A stretch of 64,000 nucleotides of DNA from Alkalicoccobacillus plakortidis. GTDB lineage: Bacteria; Bacillota; Bacilli; Bacillales; Bacillaceae_D. The notes beneath the pieces are model-generated. The model was not told the DNA's origin and searched no databases. It worked only from the letters and a program-made list of their open reading frames with translations. Every line of letters begins with the position of its first letter. Within the stretch, counting starts at the first letter, position 1. Positions 1 through 9,885 of this stretch are shown here, one piece after another. The stretch lies in contig NZ_JAMQJY010000001.1 of assembly GCF_023703085.1 (NCBI RefSeq), positions 496,001 to 560,000 on the forward strand. Direction: 5' to 3'. The translations under genes were made by a program, and so were the position numbers.

Positions 1-175
1 AATTACCTTTTTGTGTTATCAATACGGTACGTGAAATTTTATAAGTTTACCTAGGTCAACATACTTTTCTTATAGCTAGATAACTGACTTAGGCTAATCA
101 TCTTGCTGTAGACCCACTCAATCATGCTCTGTTAAGATACTTACGTGAACAGAATGTCGAAAGTGAGGATTACCT

Positions 176-1054
176 ATGGAGCGTTATAGCCAACTTAAAA
201 AAGGTGAAAAGGGCGCATGGCTCAGCATCATCACATATATTATTTTAGCCGCAGTAAAGCTGACCATTGGCACACTGTTTTTTTCAGATGCATTACGCGC
301 AGATGGTTTAAATAATGCTACAGACATTGTAGCTTCAATAGCTGTGTTAGTAGGCTTGCGAATTTCACAAAAGCCACCTGATGCCAATCATCCCTATGGT
401 CATTTTCGCGCTGAAAATATTGCCTCACTCATTGCTGCGTTTATTATGGCAGCAGTTGGACTCCAAGTCTTGGTGGAGGCTGGCCGAAAATTATTTACTG
501 AACCAGAAGCACCAGATCTGACAGCCGGTTGGGTAAGTTTTATTTGTGCCTTAATTATGTTTGTTGTTTATCGTTATAATAAAAAACTCGCTAAAGACGT
601 AAACAGCCAGGCATTAGTTGCTGTTGCGGCAGATAATCGTTCAGACGCCTTAGTAAGTATTGGTGTAACGATTGGAATCCTTGCTTCTCAGTGGAATATC
701 GCATGGCTTGACACATTAACAGCCTTCATTATTGGACTGTTAATCTGCTATACAGCATTTGATATCTTTCAAAAAGCAACACATTCACTAACTGACGGTT
801 TTCACGAGCGTGACCTGAATCAATATAAAGCCTCCATCGAGGTTCTTGAGCACGTAGAGGCCTTAAAAGTTGTTAAAGCACGACAGGTTGGCTCATCAAT
901 CTATGCAGATGTAGTGATTGAAGTATCTCCTGATTTAAATGTAAGGGATAGCCACAGAATTGCCGATCAAGTAGAAGAAGTGATGCGTGACGAACACCAA
1001 ATCTCAAACACTCATGTGCATGTTGAACCATCTGAGGAAACGAAGCAAAGTTAA
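176..1054 (+). CDS. CDF-family divalent cation efflux transporter
   Basis: Probable cation diffusion facilitator, which exports Zn2+, Mn2+ or similar ions from the cytoplasm by proton antiport. The 292 residues are usual for the family. About six hydrophobic segments lie in residues 12-200, and a soluble cytoplasmic domain follows (about 205-290). Metal-site signatures are visible: ADGLNNATD (Asp43, Asp50) in the second helix and ADNRSDAL in the fifth. HPYGHFRAEN between helices is also typical. The ATG at 176 follows a GAGG ribosome site. The gene stands alone and is closed by a strong terminator. Metal specificity cannot be read from the sequence. Confidence 0.9.
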   Translation: MERYSQLKKGEKGAWLSIITYIILAAVKLTIGTLFFSDALRADGLNNATDIVASIAVLVGLRISQKPPDANHPYGHFRAENIASLIAAFIMAAVGLQVLVEAGRKLFTEPEAPDLTAGWVSFICALIMFVVYRYNKKLAKDVNSQALVAVAADNRSDALVSIGVTIGILASQWNIAWLDTLTAFIIGLLICYTAFDIFQKATHSLTDGFHERDLNQYKASIEVLEHVEALKVVKARQVGSSIYADVVIEVSPDLNVRDSHRIADQVEEVMRDEHQISNTHVHVEPSEETKQS

Positions 1055-1072
1055 GAGCGACTCATCATGATA

Positions 1073-1103
1073 AACGATCCTTCGATTAGGATCGTTTTTT
1101 TAG
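1073..1103 (+). terminator. Terminator of the CDF gene
   Basis: AACGATCC and GGATCGTT form a perfect 8-bp stem around an 8-nt loop, followed by a T run, 19 nt after the stop codon. Confidence 0.9.
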
Positions 1104-1129
1104 TTTTTAGTTGCTTATTTTGAGTGTGA

Positions 1130-1790
1130 GGTAGAGCGGGATCCTGGTGCGGCGTGCGAGGTCTTACTGTCGAGTGTAGTCTCTTGGTGCGGCGTAAGCA
1201 CTTCTTGCTAACGTGGGCCTTTCTCTTGCTAAGGTAGAGTAGCTCTTGGTTTTACTGCTGCTTTTCTTGGTGTAGGTGCACTGAGCTTAGTAATTGTTTG
1301 GTTTCGCTTGACGTTTCATCAAATTCTCTTGCTATCGTAGTTAGTCTCTTGATGAATCAAAGATTTATCTTAGTTACAATTACATGTTTCTTGGTATTGA
1401 GCTTGGTTTACTCTTGCTTTGGGTTTTCCTTCTAATCGGTCTAAACCTGAATAGGTTTACTCCTTTTAGTCATTTTGAGGGTTGAGAAATGGGTTGCTCT
1501 TTTTATTTGAAGATGGCTCTTGGTGTGATGCAGGAGATTCTTGCCATAGTTGCTATTTCTCTTGTTAACGTAAAGTAGCTCTTACTCCCACCACTGTTTT
1601 TCTTAGAGTAGGTGCACTGAGCTTAGTAATTGTTTGGTTTCTCTTGACGTTTCGTCATTTACTCTGGCTATCCCTACTCGTCTCTTGATGGTTTAACTAT
1701 CTTGCTTGGTCTCAATCATGTGTTTCTTGGTATTGCTTTTAGTCCTTTTCCTCTCCTGTTTTAAGTTCTTGTTTTTCTAGAAAAATGCTT
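1130..1790. repeat. Degenerate CTCTTG-word repeat field, non-coding
   Basis: This stretch between two convergent genes has no plausible ORF. It is built from units of about 18-22 nt that start with a TCTTG-like word (TCTCTTG, GCTCTTG, TTTCTTGG, ATCTTAG). About 180 nt are present twice, at roughly 1216-1411 and 1551-1742. The best-conserved core (AGGTGCACTGAGCTTAGTAA and flanks) is at 1274-1304 and 1610-1640. The copies are diverged, so the duplication is not recent. No inverted repeat or transposase ends were seen. Confidence 0.7.
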
Positions 1791-1854
1791 GGCATCACAT
1801 GTTGGAAGATCTTGAGTGGTAGTTTTTAACTTTGAAAATAAGACCGCTTTTGCA

Positions 1855-1925
1855 CAAAACCTCCACACTCTCATCCCCGATTTCTCCCTTTCATCCTCGA
1901 TTCCACCCCTCATCCTCACTCACTT
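1855..1925. repeat. Short CATCCTCGAT-word array
   Basis: Three to four units of about 20-21 nt each contain a CATCCTCGA-like word (TCATCCCCGA, TCATCCTCGA, TCATCCTCAC) separated by pyrimidine-rich sequence. The array lies next to the CTCTTG field but uses a different word. It has no coding potential. Confidence 0.55.
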
Positions 1926-1985
1926 ATGTTGAATTTTCTGAAAAATATGGTTTATCTCCATTCAAATCGGGTACATAATAAATAG

Positions 1986-2016
1986 AAAAAGACGAGACCA
2001 ATGGCCTCGTCTTCGT
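1986..2016 (-). terminator. Terminator of the 3D-domain protein gene
   Basis: On the minus strand AAGACGAG and CTCGTCTT pair around a short loop and are followed by TTTTTC, just past the stop codon at 2026. Confidence 0.85.
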
Positions 2017-2025
2017 TTTCTATTA

Positions 2026-3070
2026 TTAATCTAGGATTGTTACGCTAATTGTTTTACGACCGAATGCTATTGCATCATCGTGAGATTGCATGTATAGATC
2101 TACTTTGTTACCGTTAATGGCACCACCAGTATCTCCAGCAATAGCCTCTCCATAACCTTCAACATGTACACGTGAACCTAGTGGAATAACACTTGGATCA
2201 ACTGCGATCACCTTTTGGTTAGGGTTAGCATTTAAGTCAATTCCAGTCGCTGTTACACCTGAGCAACCAGGCACAGTTCGCTGTATAGGCAGTAGCCTCT
2301 ACTTGGATAGTTTGACCGCTCTCTTGTTGACTGCTTGATTCTGTTTCTTCAGCTTGAACAGACGCCTCTTCAGTGGCAGGTTCTGTTTCTTCAGCTTGAG
2401 CAGACGCCTCTTCAGTGGCTGGTTCTGTTTCTTCAACAGGTTCAGCTGACTCTGCTTGTTCAGATTGTTGCGGCTGTTCCTGCTCAGTAGTGGTTTCCTG
2501 AGCTTTAGGTTCAGCTGTTACTTCTTCTGCTTTTGTTTCTGTTTTTTGCTGAATTACTTTCTCGGCTGTTGTGTAATATAGCTCTTTGAAAGTTTTTGGT
2601 CCAGCAATTCCATCAACAGAAAGCTTATGATCCGCTTGGAAAGAACTTACTGCTTTCTTCGTAAGTGGGCCGAAGATTCCATCTTGGCCACCATCTAGGA
2701 AACCAAGATCGATTAATTGAGATTGTAATTCTTCAACAATGTCACCTTCATCGCCTTCTGACAATACATGAAGAGCGCCTACTGTTTGAGCTCCTGCAAT
2801 CCCATCTGATTCTAGATCATATTTCTTTTGGAATGATTTTACTGCTTCTGAAGTTTCGATTGTATATGTGCCATTTATCTCATCGTTAAAGAATCCTTTT
2901 TCGGATAACAACTCTTGTAGTTGTTCAACATGTTTCCCTTCATCACCCTTATGTAGGGTATCAAAACTGCTTGCCTCTGAGATGCTTGGTGAAGCAAATA
3001 AGACAAATCCAGCCGTTGCAACTGGTAACGTTACATAACGAAGTGTTTTAAATGGAATTTTAGCATTCAT
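2026..3070 (-). pseudogene. Secreted peptidoglycan-binding 3D-domain protein (YocH-like), frameshifted
   Basis: Secreted cell-wall protein, probably a lytic or wall-remodelling enzyme of the YocH type. The start chosen is the ATG at 3070, 9 nt after AAAGGAGG; the longer ORF from 3106 has no such site. Order: signal peptide (ends near SISEA), two PG_binding_1 domains (about 35-170), an acidic low-complexity linker with a 13-residue unit QAEETEPATEEAS in tandem, and a C-terminal 3D domain ending in the Asp-rich core GEAIAGDTGG. One extra base near 2269 shifts the frame inside AYTANCAGCSG; removing it rejoins the 3D domain exactly. The wall role is inferred from the domains. Confidence 0.85.
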
Positions 3071-3426
3071 GGTGCCAACCTCCTTTGATTTCAACCACTG
3101 CTCCATACAGTACCAGTGACTGTAGAATCTATCAATCCTTTAGCGGCCTACTTAAACGAATTGAAATCTTAATGTAACAAAAGTCAAAGGAGGGACATCT
3201 TCATTCCATATATTAGGTTTTTAAAGTGACTTAGTTTTGAGATTTACACATAATTAGCGTCATTTTTTCCGTGTTTTACTGATTAATGGTTAAACTAACC
3301 AAAAGTATCTCCCATTTTGACCTAAAATCCACGAATTCAACAGAATTCGTCTTGATTTACCCCATTTTATTTGTCACACCTGTAACCATGTTGTTATAAA
3401 CTCACCATTCGACAATTCGTATTTGC
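3071..3426. other. Intergenic region with perfect palindrome at 3331-3350
   Basis: This holds the promoter region of the 3D-domain gene and the 3' side of the cyclotransferase gene. The one clear structure is the perfect inverted repeat ACGAATTC-AACA-GAATTCGT at 3331-3350. It could be a weak terminator for the upstream minus-strand gene (followed by ATTTT) or an operator. I looked for a WalR box (two TGTWAH half sites spaced by 5) and did not find a convincing one. Confidence 0.4.
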
Positions 3427-3804
3427 TTATCTCTCTCTCCAATTACCTGACTCAATAAGTGATAAATGTGCGGTTTTTATAGAGGGAAAGACATACACCA
3501 ATGCCTGACTTACCCCGTTCTTTCGATATATGTTTAATAAAAGTCGATTGTAATCATTCTTCAACTCATCCCCGATATAGCCTTCAAGTGCGTCAATTTT
3601 ATGTAGAACCTCATCAGTTACTTCATATAATTCTCCCCATACTGTATGACTTGTCTCATCTACACACACGGTTGGATAACCTAAGCTTGTATCGTATAGT
3701 TCTCCATAAATAAAACAATTTGAGTCAATACATTCAGCTCCTGCTAATAAATGGCTGTTTGATTCATTCTTTAATAGGGTTCCATACACAAAAACCATTG
3801 GCAC
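3427..3804 (-). CDS. Gamma-glutamylcyclotransferase-like (AIG2/GGCT) protein
   Basis: Small cytoplasmic protein of the gamma-glutamylcyclotransferase/AIG2 fold, 125 residues. The family hallmark VFVYGTLL is at the N-terminus, and GELYDTSLGYPTV and ALEGY follow as expected. Such enzymes release 5-oxoproline from gamma-glutamyl dipeptides or amines; the substrate here is unknown. The start is GTG at 3804 after GAAGGA; the ATG two codons later (3798) is equally possible. It is divergent from the methyltransferase gene. Confidence 0.85.
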   Translation of the reverse strand: MPMVFVYGTLLKNESNSHLLAGAECIDSNCFIYGELYDTSLGYPTVCVDETSHTVWGELYEVTDEVLHKIDALEGYIGDELKNDYNRLLLNIYRKNGVSQALVYVFPSIKTAHLSLIESGNWRER

Positions 3805-3890
3805 ATGTCATCATCCTTCAATTATCTTGTTTTTATTACGGTATCAGATTTTCTGAATATTGCATAGGCTGTATAAAAAAGAGGTGGGTT

Positions 3891-4613
3891 ATGAAGTATA
3901 GTTATATGGATCTATTAGCTGAATTTGGAATTGGTAGTGCTCATCCCGGCGGATATACACTTACAAAGGAACTGTTGACGCAGCTATCCATTCAAAAAGA
4001 AGATGATATCCTAGATTGCGGCTGCGGCACAGGGCAAACAGCTTCATATATTTACACGACTTTCCAATGTAACGTAACAGCCGTTGACTTCCATCCATTA
4101 ATGATTGAAAAAGCAAGGAATCGATTTAATATGGAAGATCAAATGATTCATTTAGTAGAAGCAAACATCGAATCTATGCCCTTTTCATCCAAAAGCTTTG
4201 ATTTTGTGCTTTCAGAATCTGTCGCTGCATTCACACATGTAGATCACACCTTAAAAGAATATGCTCGCGTACTAAAAACCGGTGGTAAGCTTTTTTTGAA
4301 TGAAATGGTTTTATTAGAGGATCCACAGGAAGAGGAAGCTAAAGAAATAAAAGAGATGTATCAAATAAAACAACTGCTTTCTACAAATCAATGGGTTAAT
4401 AAATTGAACGAAAATGGATTTCAATCGATTCAACTATGTATCGCAAGTCCAATTTCTGCACTATTAAACCAAGAAGAAGACCGAGAGAATGATTTTTTCC
4501 CATCAGAAGTCCTGGATCCTACTTTACACGATTTATGGAACGAACATCAGACACTTAGTAAGCGGTATTCAACTAAGCTTGGATTTCTGTTAATTATTGC
4601 CGACAAATCGTAA
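3891..4613 (+). CDS. SAM-dependent class I methyltransferase
   Basis: Probable cytoplasmic SAM-dependent methyltransferase of 240 residues. The SAM site is clear: ILDCGCGTGQTA (motif I), VTAVDFHPLMIEKAR (motif II) and the post-II region MPFSSKSFDFVLSES. ATG at 3891 follows GAGGTG; an upstream in-frame extension lacks a ribosome site and overlaps the divergent gene. The C-terminal third is not diagnostic and the substrate is unknown. It resembles the UbiE/COQ5-like group by motif only. Confidence 0.85.
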   Translation: MKYSYMDLLAEFGIGSAHPGGYTLTKELLTQLSIQKEDDILDCGCGTGQTASYIYTTFQCNVTAVDFHPLMIEKARNRFNMEDQMIHLVEANIESMPFSSKSFDFVLSESVAAFTHVDHTLKEYARVLKTGGKLFLNEMVLLEDPQEEEAKEIKEMYQIKQLLSTNQWVNKLNENGFQSIQLCIASPISALLNQEEDRENDFFPSEVLDPTLHDLWNEHQTLSKRYSTKLGFLLIIADKS

Positions 4614-4620
4614 CCAACAG

Positions 4621-4654
4621 ATCGAGACAGTTGCCCTTCTCTTCTGTCTTGATT
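4621..4654 (+). terminator. Possible terminator of the methyltransferase gene
   Basis: ATCGAGACAG and CTGTCTTGAT can pair around a 13-nt loop just past the stop codon. The T run (TGATTTTG) is weak, so this is tentative. Confidence 0.4.
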
Positions 4655-4755
4655 GATTTTGAATCGAATATAATCAAGATTACTTGAGCGGTTACATGCG
4701 TTGTGGTATGTTCTTTAGGACAGACATTTTGGATGTGGGAAGGAAGTCTTGATTC

Positions 4756-6169
4756 ATGGAAAAACAAAACATTGGCATAATTGGTGTTGGTGTAATGGGT
4801 AAAAGCTTAGCACTTAATCTTGAGAGTCATGGATATTCTGTTTCCATGTATGACGTTTCAAAAGAACGTGTGAAACGCATTATTAATCTTGAGAAAAAAG
4901 AACGCCTAGTAGGCACATACAGTTTAGAGGAATTTGTTTCTTCATTAGAAAGTCCAAAAAAGATTTTATTAATGGTGCAAGCAGGAGCTGTAACAGATTC
5001 TGTTATTGATGAGTTAACTCCTCTGTTAAGCCCTAAAGATATCATCATGGATGGTGGGAATACATACTACACAGATACCATCCGTCGAAATGAAGCACTA
5101 TCACAATCAGGCATCCACTTTATTGGAACGGGTGTTTCTGGTGGTGAAGAAGGTGCATTAAAGGGACCTTCTATAATGCCAGGTGGACAAAAAGAAGCCT
5201 ATGAGTTGGTCCGTCCAATGTTTGAGAAAATTGCTGCCAAAGTAAATGGAGAGCCTTGCACAACCTATATTGGACCAAATGGTGCTGGACACTATGTAAA
5301 AATGGTTCATAACGGTATTGAGTATGGTGATATGCAATTGATCTGTGAGGCCTACTGGTTAATGAAAGAGCATCTTGGCTTATCTGCTGAAGAGCTACAT
5401 CAGACCTTTAAGGTATGGAACCAAGGTGAACTTGATAGCTACCTCATTGAAATTACAGCTGACATTTTCACTAAAATAGATGAAAAAACCGGGAAACCAC
5501 TAGTAGATGTGATTCTTGATACAGCTGCTCAAAAAGGAACTGGGAAATGGACAAGCCAAAGTTCCCTTGACCTAGGTGTGCCGCTTCCTATCATTACAGA
5601 ATCAGTATTTGCTCGTTTTATTTCAGCAATGAAAGATGAACGTACAAAGGCTAGCTCTATATTACCTAAGCCAAGCTGGAAAACCGTCAGAAGCAACTCG
5701 AGAGCAATGGCTTGAAGCGATTCGTCAAGCTCTATTCTTCAGTAAAGTGATCTCGTATGCTCAAGGTTTTTCTCAGCTACGTATTGCCTCCAACGAATTT
5801 AATTGGGATCTACAGTACGGACAAATTGCGAGTATCTTTAGAGGTGGGTGTATCATCCGTGCCGGCTTCTTACAAAACATTATGGATGCTTATGAAAAAA
5901 ATCCAGAGCTTGATAACTTATTACTTGATTCTTACTTCATTAACATTGCTGAAAAGTATCAACAATCGTTACGAGATATTGTTTCGTTATCCGCACAAAC
6001 AGGCTTACCAACTCCAGGTTTTGCTAGCGCGTTATCTTACTATGACAGCTATCGTTCTGCAAAACTACCTGCTAACTTATTACAAGCGCAAAGGGACTAC
6101 TTCGGTGCACATACGTATAAACGCGTTGATGAAGAAGGCGTATTCCACACAAATTGGCTAGAATCGTAA
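4756..6169 (+). pseudogene. gnd: 6-phosphogluconate dehydrogenase, decarboxylating (frameshifted)
   Basis: Third step of the oxidative pentose-phosphate pathway: 6-phosphogluconate to ribulose 5-phosphate plus CO2 and NADPH. The N-terminal half has the Rossmann motif [13 protein letters not shown] and the catalytic block [11 protein letters not shown]. The C-terminal half has [20 protein letters not shown] and [10 protein letters not shown]. The two halves lie in adjacent frames. One extra base restores the frame: at 5673-5674 CCAAGC should probably read CCAGC, giving ILPKPAGKPSEA. Total length (about 470) is normal for the family. It is convergent with zwf, its pathway partner. Whether the break is real or a sequence error is treated in the findings. 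Confidence 0.92.
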
Positions 6170-6174
6170 AAGCA

Positions 6175-6213
6175 AAAAAGCTTGTTGACGAATGTGTCGA
6201 CAAGCTTTTTTTG
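6175..6213 (+). terminator. Terminator of gnd
   Basis: AAGCTTGT and ACAAGCTT pair, with an inner TGAC/GTCG extension, and are followed by seven T residues, immediately after gnd. Confidence 0.9.
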
Positions 6214-6242
6214 AGGACTTGCAAACTGGATAAGAGCTATCA

Positions 6243-6300
6243 TGTGTTGTTATTCAACAACACAAAATGCCTCTGAGTATTGTATCTCAGAGGCATTTTA
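6243..6300 (-). terminator. Tandem hairpins downstream of zwf
   Basis: A 14-bp stem (AAAATGCCTCTGAG / CTCAGAGGCATTTT, 6264-6299) ends zwf transcription. Directly beyond it is a second perfect palindrome, TGTGTTGTT-ATTC-AACAACACA (6243-6264). The first is a good terminator on both strands; the role of the second is unknown. Confidence 0.8.
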
Positions 6301-6311
6301 ATTTATAAGTC

Positions 6312-7798
6312 TTACATCTTTTCGATCGGCCACCATTGGAAATTGTCTTTTTCTAATAGTTCATCCGACTCTTTTGGTCCCATAGATCCAGATGGGTACG
6401 ATGGTAAACTCGTTGGGTCATCTCCCCAAGCTTCGCTAATGGCATCAATATAGGCCCATGACAAATTCACTTCATCCCAATGCGCAAAGTTTGTTGCATC
6501 ACCAATCATGCAATCGTACAATAAGCGCTCATACGCTTCAGGTGTATTAATTCCATCTATTCCGTGCTGTGAATAAATTAAATTAACTGGACTTGTATCA
6601 CCAGTTGTCCCAATTTTTTTGCCATTTAACATTAAAGTCATTCCCTCGTCGGGTTGAATGTGAATAACAAGTAAATTGGCACCATTATTCTCCATATTCT
6701 CTTCATATAAGTTGTGTGGCTGCGGCTTAAACTCAATGACAATTTTTGTTGATTTGGCAGCCATACGTTTACCTGTTCGAATATAAAACGGCACTCCAAC
6801 CAACGATAGTTATCAATTAATAATTTACCTGCAACAAATGTTTCAGTTTGGGACTCAGGTGAAACATTGTTTTCTTTCAGGTACCCTTTCACTTGCTCAC
6901 CATCAAATAGCCCTTGACCATATTGAGCACGTACAAATGATTCTTTTACTTTTTGATTCTTAATTGAACGTAAGGCTCGTAAGACTTTAATCTTTTCACT
7001 TCTTATTTCTTCTGTGTTCAGTCGTAATGGTGGCTCCATTGCTAACAAGGTTACCATTTGCATTAAATGGTTCTGAACCATGTCACGTAACGCACCAGAA
7101 TTTTCATAATAACCGCCTCGATCTTCAACACCTAATCGTTCACTGGATGTCACTTGAACGTTTGCAATATGTTGATTATTCCATAAAGGTTCAAATACAG
7201 CATTTGCAAAACGAATGACTTGAATATTCTGCACCATTTCCTTACCTAAATAGTGATCAATTCGATAGATTTCATCCTCATTAAACGCTTCTCGAATTTC
7301 ATCATTCAGTTTTTTTGCTGACGCAAGATCATGACCAAATGGCTTTTCAATAACAAGCCTTGTCCAGCCTTCTGTATCTGTTACACCTTCTGATTTTAAA
7401 TACTGAGCAATTGTTCCAAAAAATTCTGGTGCCATTGCCATATAAAAGATACGATTGCCACCAATTTGATGACGTTTATCCAAAGAATCTAACATCTCTT
7501 TTAGATCTGTATACGATTCTTGACTTGTCACATTAAACGGTTTGTAATAAAACTGATTACAAAACTCATCTAAGCTTGAATGATCCCCTTTAATTTCGGA
7601 CTGAATAGACTCTCTCACTTGATTACGTAATGTCTCATCCGACCATTCTCTTCTCCCTATACCTACAACAGCAAACTGCTCTTTGGTATTTCCCTTTTGA
7701 AATAATCGAAAAAGCGACGGATACAGCTTTCTCTTAGCCAGATCTCCAGTTGCTCCAAATATAACTATGATTGATTTAGGCTGTACATTATTCTGCAT
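6312..7798 (-). pseudogene. zwf: Glucose-6-phosphate 1-dehydrogenase (frameshifted)
   Basis: Entry enzyme of the oxidative pentose-phosphate pathway, oxidising glucose 6-phosphate with NADP+. N-terminal NADP motif GATGDLAKRKLYPS, catalytic RIDHYLGKEMVQN, and the C-terminal blocks PFYIRTGKRM and IQPDEG are all present. Combined length (about 495) is normal. One G is missing in a GGG run at about 6800: NYRW should continue VGVPFYIRTG but is read as LECRF. The gene faces gnd across two terminators, the usual pairing by function but transcribed separately. Confidence 0.92.
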
Positions 7799-7943
7799 GA
7801 GGTACCCTCTTTTCTGACTTAATTAATGGGATTATTACCATAACCATGTATGTAGTTAAGTAAAGTTACTACCAAACTTCAATTAGTATACAGCAAAATG
7901 GCTTTTATAGATAATTCTCTGCCTACTTATTTTCATAAAAATG

Positions 7944-7985
7944 AAAAATCAGCCTTATAATGATTAATTCAGGCTGATTTTTTAC
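7944..7985 (-). terminator. Terminator of the ABC operon at 8-12 kb
   Basis: AAATCAGCCT and AGGCTGATTT form a 10-bp stem around a 15-nt loop, with T/A runs on both sides. It lies between the permease gene and the start of zwf. Confidence 0.8.
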
Positions 7986-8032
7986 GTTATGAAGCAATCT
8001 ACTGTTATAGTTGTAACTCCGTTGAATCATTT

Positions 8033-8944
8033 TTATTCGTTGGTTCGAGCTAAGTTTGTGATGATGTGTGTGATTATTGGGCTTGGTTCTTCAATGGCTA
8101 GTGTTCGTTTCCGTTTGACCCTTGGCCGCAACTTACGAATGGCTATCGTTAAGAGTAACGTAATTAAACTTACATAGAATGCAACAAAGAACCACCAAGG
8201 ACTTATTGTCCACCCTGCAAATTCCTGCAGTGCTTGCAAAGCAGATGGATCAAACATAAAAAATAGCATAATCGGAATATTAATTGAAGCTAACAGAAGT
8301 GGCCATGGGTAATTTGAGCCATCCACAGTATAGGTATCACCAAACATCGTCAGCATCAACGTAATGATTGCAAAACCTCCTGTTATAAAAAACGCAATAC
8401 CATAGGTAGTTACAATAGAGACATTCGTTTTTCGGAAGATTGTAGAAGCCCAAACTCCAATACTTGCAATAACGATCATGGTAAAAACAAACAGACAAAA
8501 AGCCATAAAAACTAATGAAGGTGAAATTCCTCCATATAAGAAGACAATGGCATACAACGGTAGAGACAAAATAACAAATAGGAGTAAAAATGCAAGCGAC
8601 GCAATCATTTTGCTAATAATAATCGTTGCCGAAGATTGATCCGTTGTTAATAAAATGGGCAGAGTTTGTCTCTCCCTCTCAGAACTTATGACACCGGCAG
8701 TAAGACCTGGTGTCACAAATATTAACAAGGCTAGTTGGAATAGACATAGCATCATAAAGATGTCCCTGCTTTGAGTTGGCTGAAATGCATGGTTCACTTC
8801 GAAGCTCATGTACGCAGCCATATAACCTAAAACCAGCAACCCTAATACGGTTAAATAGGCACTCATACCGATATAACTCTTCACAGAGCGAAACCGTAGT
8901 TTGATTTCTTTTGTTAGAACCGGGTTGTTTAACCATCTTTTCAT
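8033..8944 (-). CDS. ABC transporter permease (ABC-2 type)
   Basis: Integral membrane subunit of an ABC exporter, 303 residues, with about six hydrophobic segments. The block ITAGVISSERERQTLPILLTT-like region (near residues 80-100) is typical of ABC-2 permeases of the NatB/YxlG kind. The start codon overlaps the stop of the ATPase gene (ATGA), so the two are translationally coupled. It is the last gene of a three-gene minus-strand operon. The transported substrate is not evident. Confidence 0.85.
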   Translation of the reverse strand: MKRWLNNPVLTKEIKLRFRSVKSYIGMSAYLTVLGLLVLGYMAAYMSFEVNHAFQPTQSRDIFMMLCLFQLALLIFVTPGLTAGVISSERERQTLPILLTTDQSSATIIISKMIASLAFLLLFVILSLPLYAIVFLYGGISPSLVFMAFCLFVFTMIVIASIGVWASTIFRKTNVSIVTTYGIAFFITGGFAIITLMLTMFGDTYTVDGSNYPWPLLLASINIPIMLFFMFDPSALQALQEFAGWTISPWWFFVAFYVSLITLLLTIAIRKLRPRVKRKRTLAIEEPSPIITHIITNLARTNE

Positions 8945-9885
8945 TTGTTCTCCACCTCTTTTGTGATATCCATAAAGATATCCTCTAAATCAGTCTCGAC
9001 TTGATTAAATCCAAGTAAAGGTAGATCAGCTTGAATGGCTCGTTTTAATAGATCTTGTTGCTGATAATCAGATCCCTTATATTCAAATTCAATTCCGCCA
9101 TCTTCGTGTAATTGAATATCGAGTACATCGTGTTCATTCTTAAAAAAGGCAAACACATCTTCATGTCGATTAAAGGTACGAACCTGAATTACCTTTTGTT
9201 GTTGGAGTTTATCATGAATTTCAATAACACTTCCGTTTGCAACCAATTTTCCGTGGTCCACTACACCAATCTGATCACACATTTCTGCTAGCTCCGGCAA
9301 TATGTGTGAAGAAATGATAATCGTTTTATTCATGGACTTTAAGTTTTTTAGCGTTTCCCTCATTTCTATTCTAGCTCTCGGATCAAGCCCAGAAGCTGGC
9401 TCATCTAATATTAAAACCTGGGGGTCGTGTATTAGACATCTCGCTAAACATAGTCGTTGTTTCATTCCTCTTGAGAGAACGTCCACATATTCATTTCTCT
9501 TATTTGATAAGTTCACAAGCTCAAGCAGCTTGGGAATAACCTTTTTACGTTCCATAAGTGTTAGACCATAGCTTGCACCATAAAAATCGAGATATTCTGT
9601 TACGCGAAACTGATCATATACTCCAAAGAAGTCAGGCATATAACCAATTCGTCTTCGCACTTCTGCAGGGTTTTCAACTACATCTATTCCATCAACAATA
9701 GCTGTGCCTGACGTTGGAGTCATAAGAGTTGAAAGTATTTGAAAGGTTGTCGACTTTCCTGCTCCATTTTGACCAACCAATCCATAAACTGTCCCTTTTT
9801 TCACCTCTATATTTAATTGATTAAGTGCAGTGAAGGATCCATAACTTTTAGTTAAATTTATTGTTTCAATCATGTTTAAACTCAC
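8941..9885 (-). CDS. ABC transporter ATP-binding protein
   Basis: Nucleotide-binding subunit, 314 residues. Walker A is GQNGAGKST, the signature is LSRGMKQRLCLAR, Walker B is VLILDEPASGLDP, and the switch His lies in IIISSHI. The C-terminal 90 residues beyond the core resemble the regulatory tail of NatA/CcmA-like exporter ATPases. It overlaps the upstream 789-residue gene by 20 nt and the permease by 4 nt, so all three are co-expressed. Confidence 0.92.
   Translation of the reverse strand: MSLNMIETINLTKSYGSFTALNQLNIEVKKGTVYGLVGQNGAGKSTTFQILSTLMTPTSGTAIVDGIDVVENPAEVRRRIGYMPDFFGVYDQFRVTEYLDFYGASYGLTLMERKKVIPKLLELVNLSNKRNEYVDVLSRGMKQRLCLARCLIHDPQVLILDEPASGLDPRARIEMRETLKNLKSMNKTIIISSHILPELAEMCDQIGVVDHGKLVANGSVIEIHDKLQQQKVIQVRTFNRHEDVFAFFKNEHDVLDIQLHEDGGIEFEYKGSDYQQQDLLKRAIQADLPLLGFNQVETDLEDIFMDITKEVENK

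Noticed and set aside
3071..3200. WalR box upstream of the YocH-like gene
   Set aside because: Only one TGTWAH half site (TGTTAC) was found, with no second one at the required spacing.
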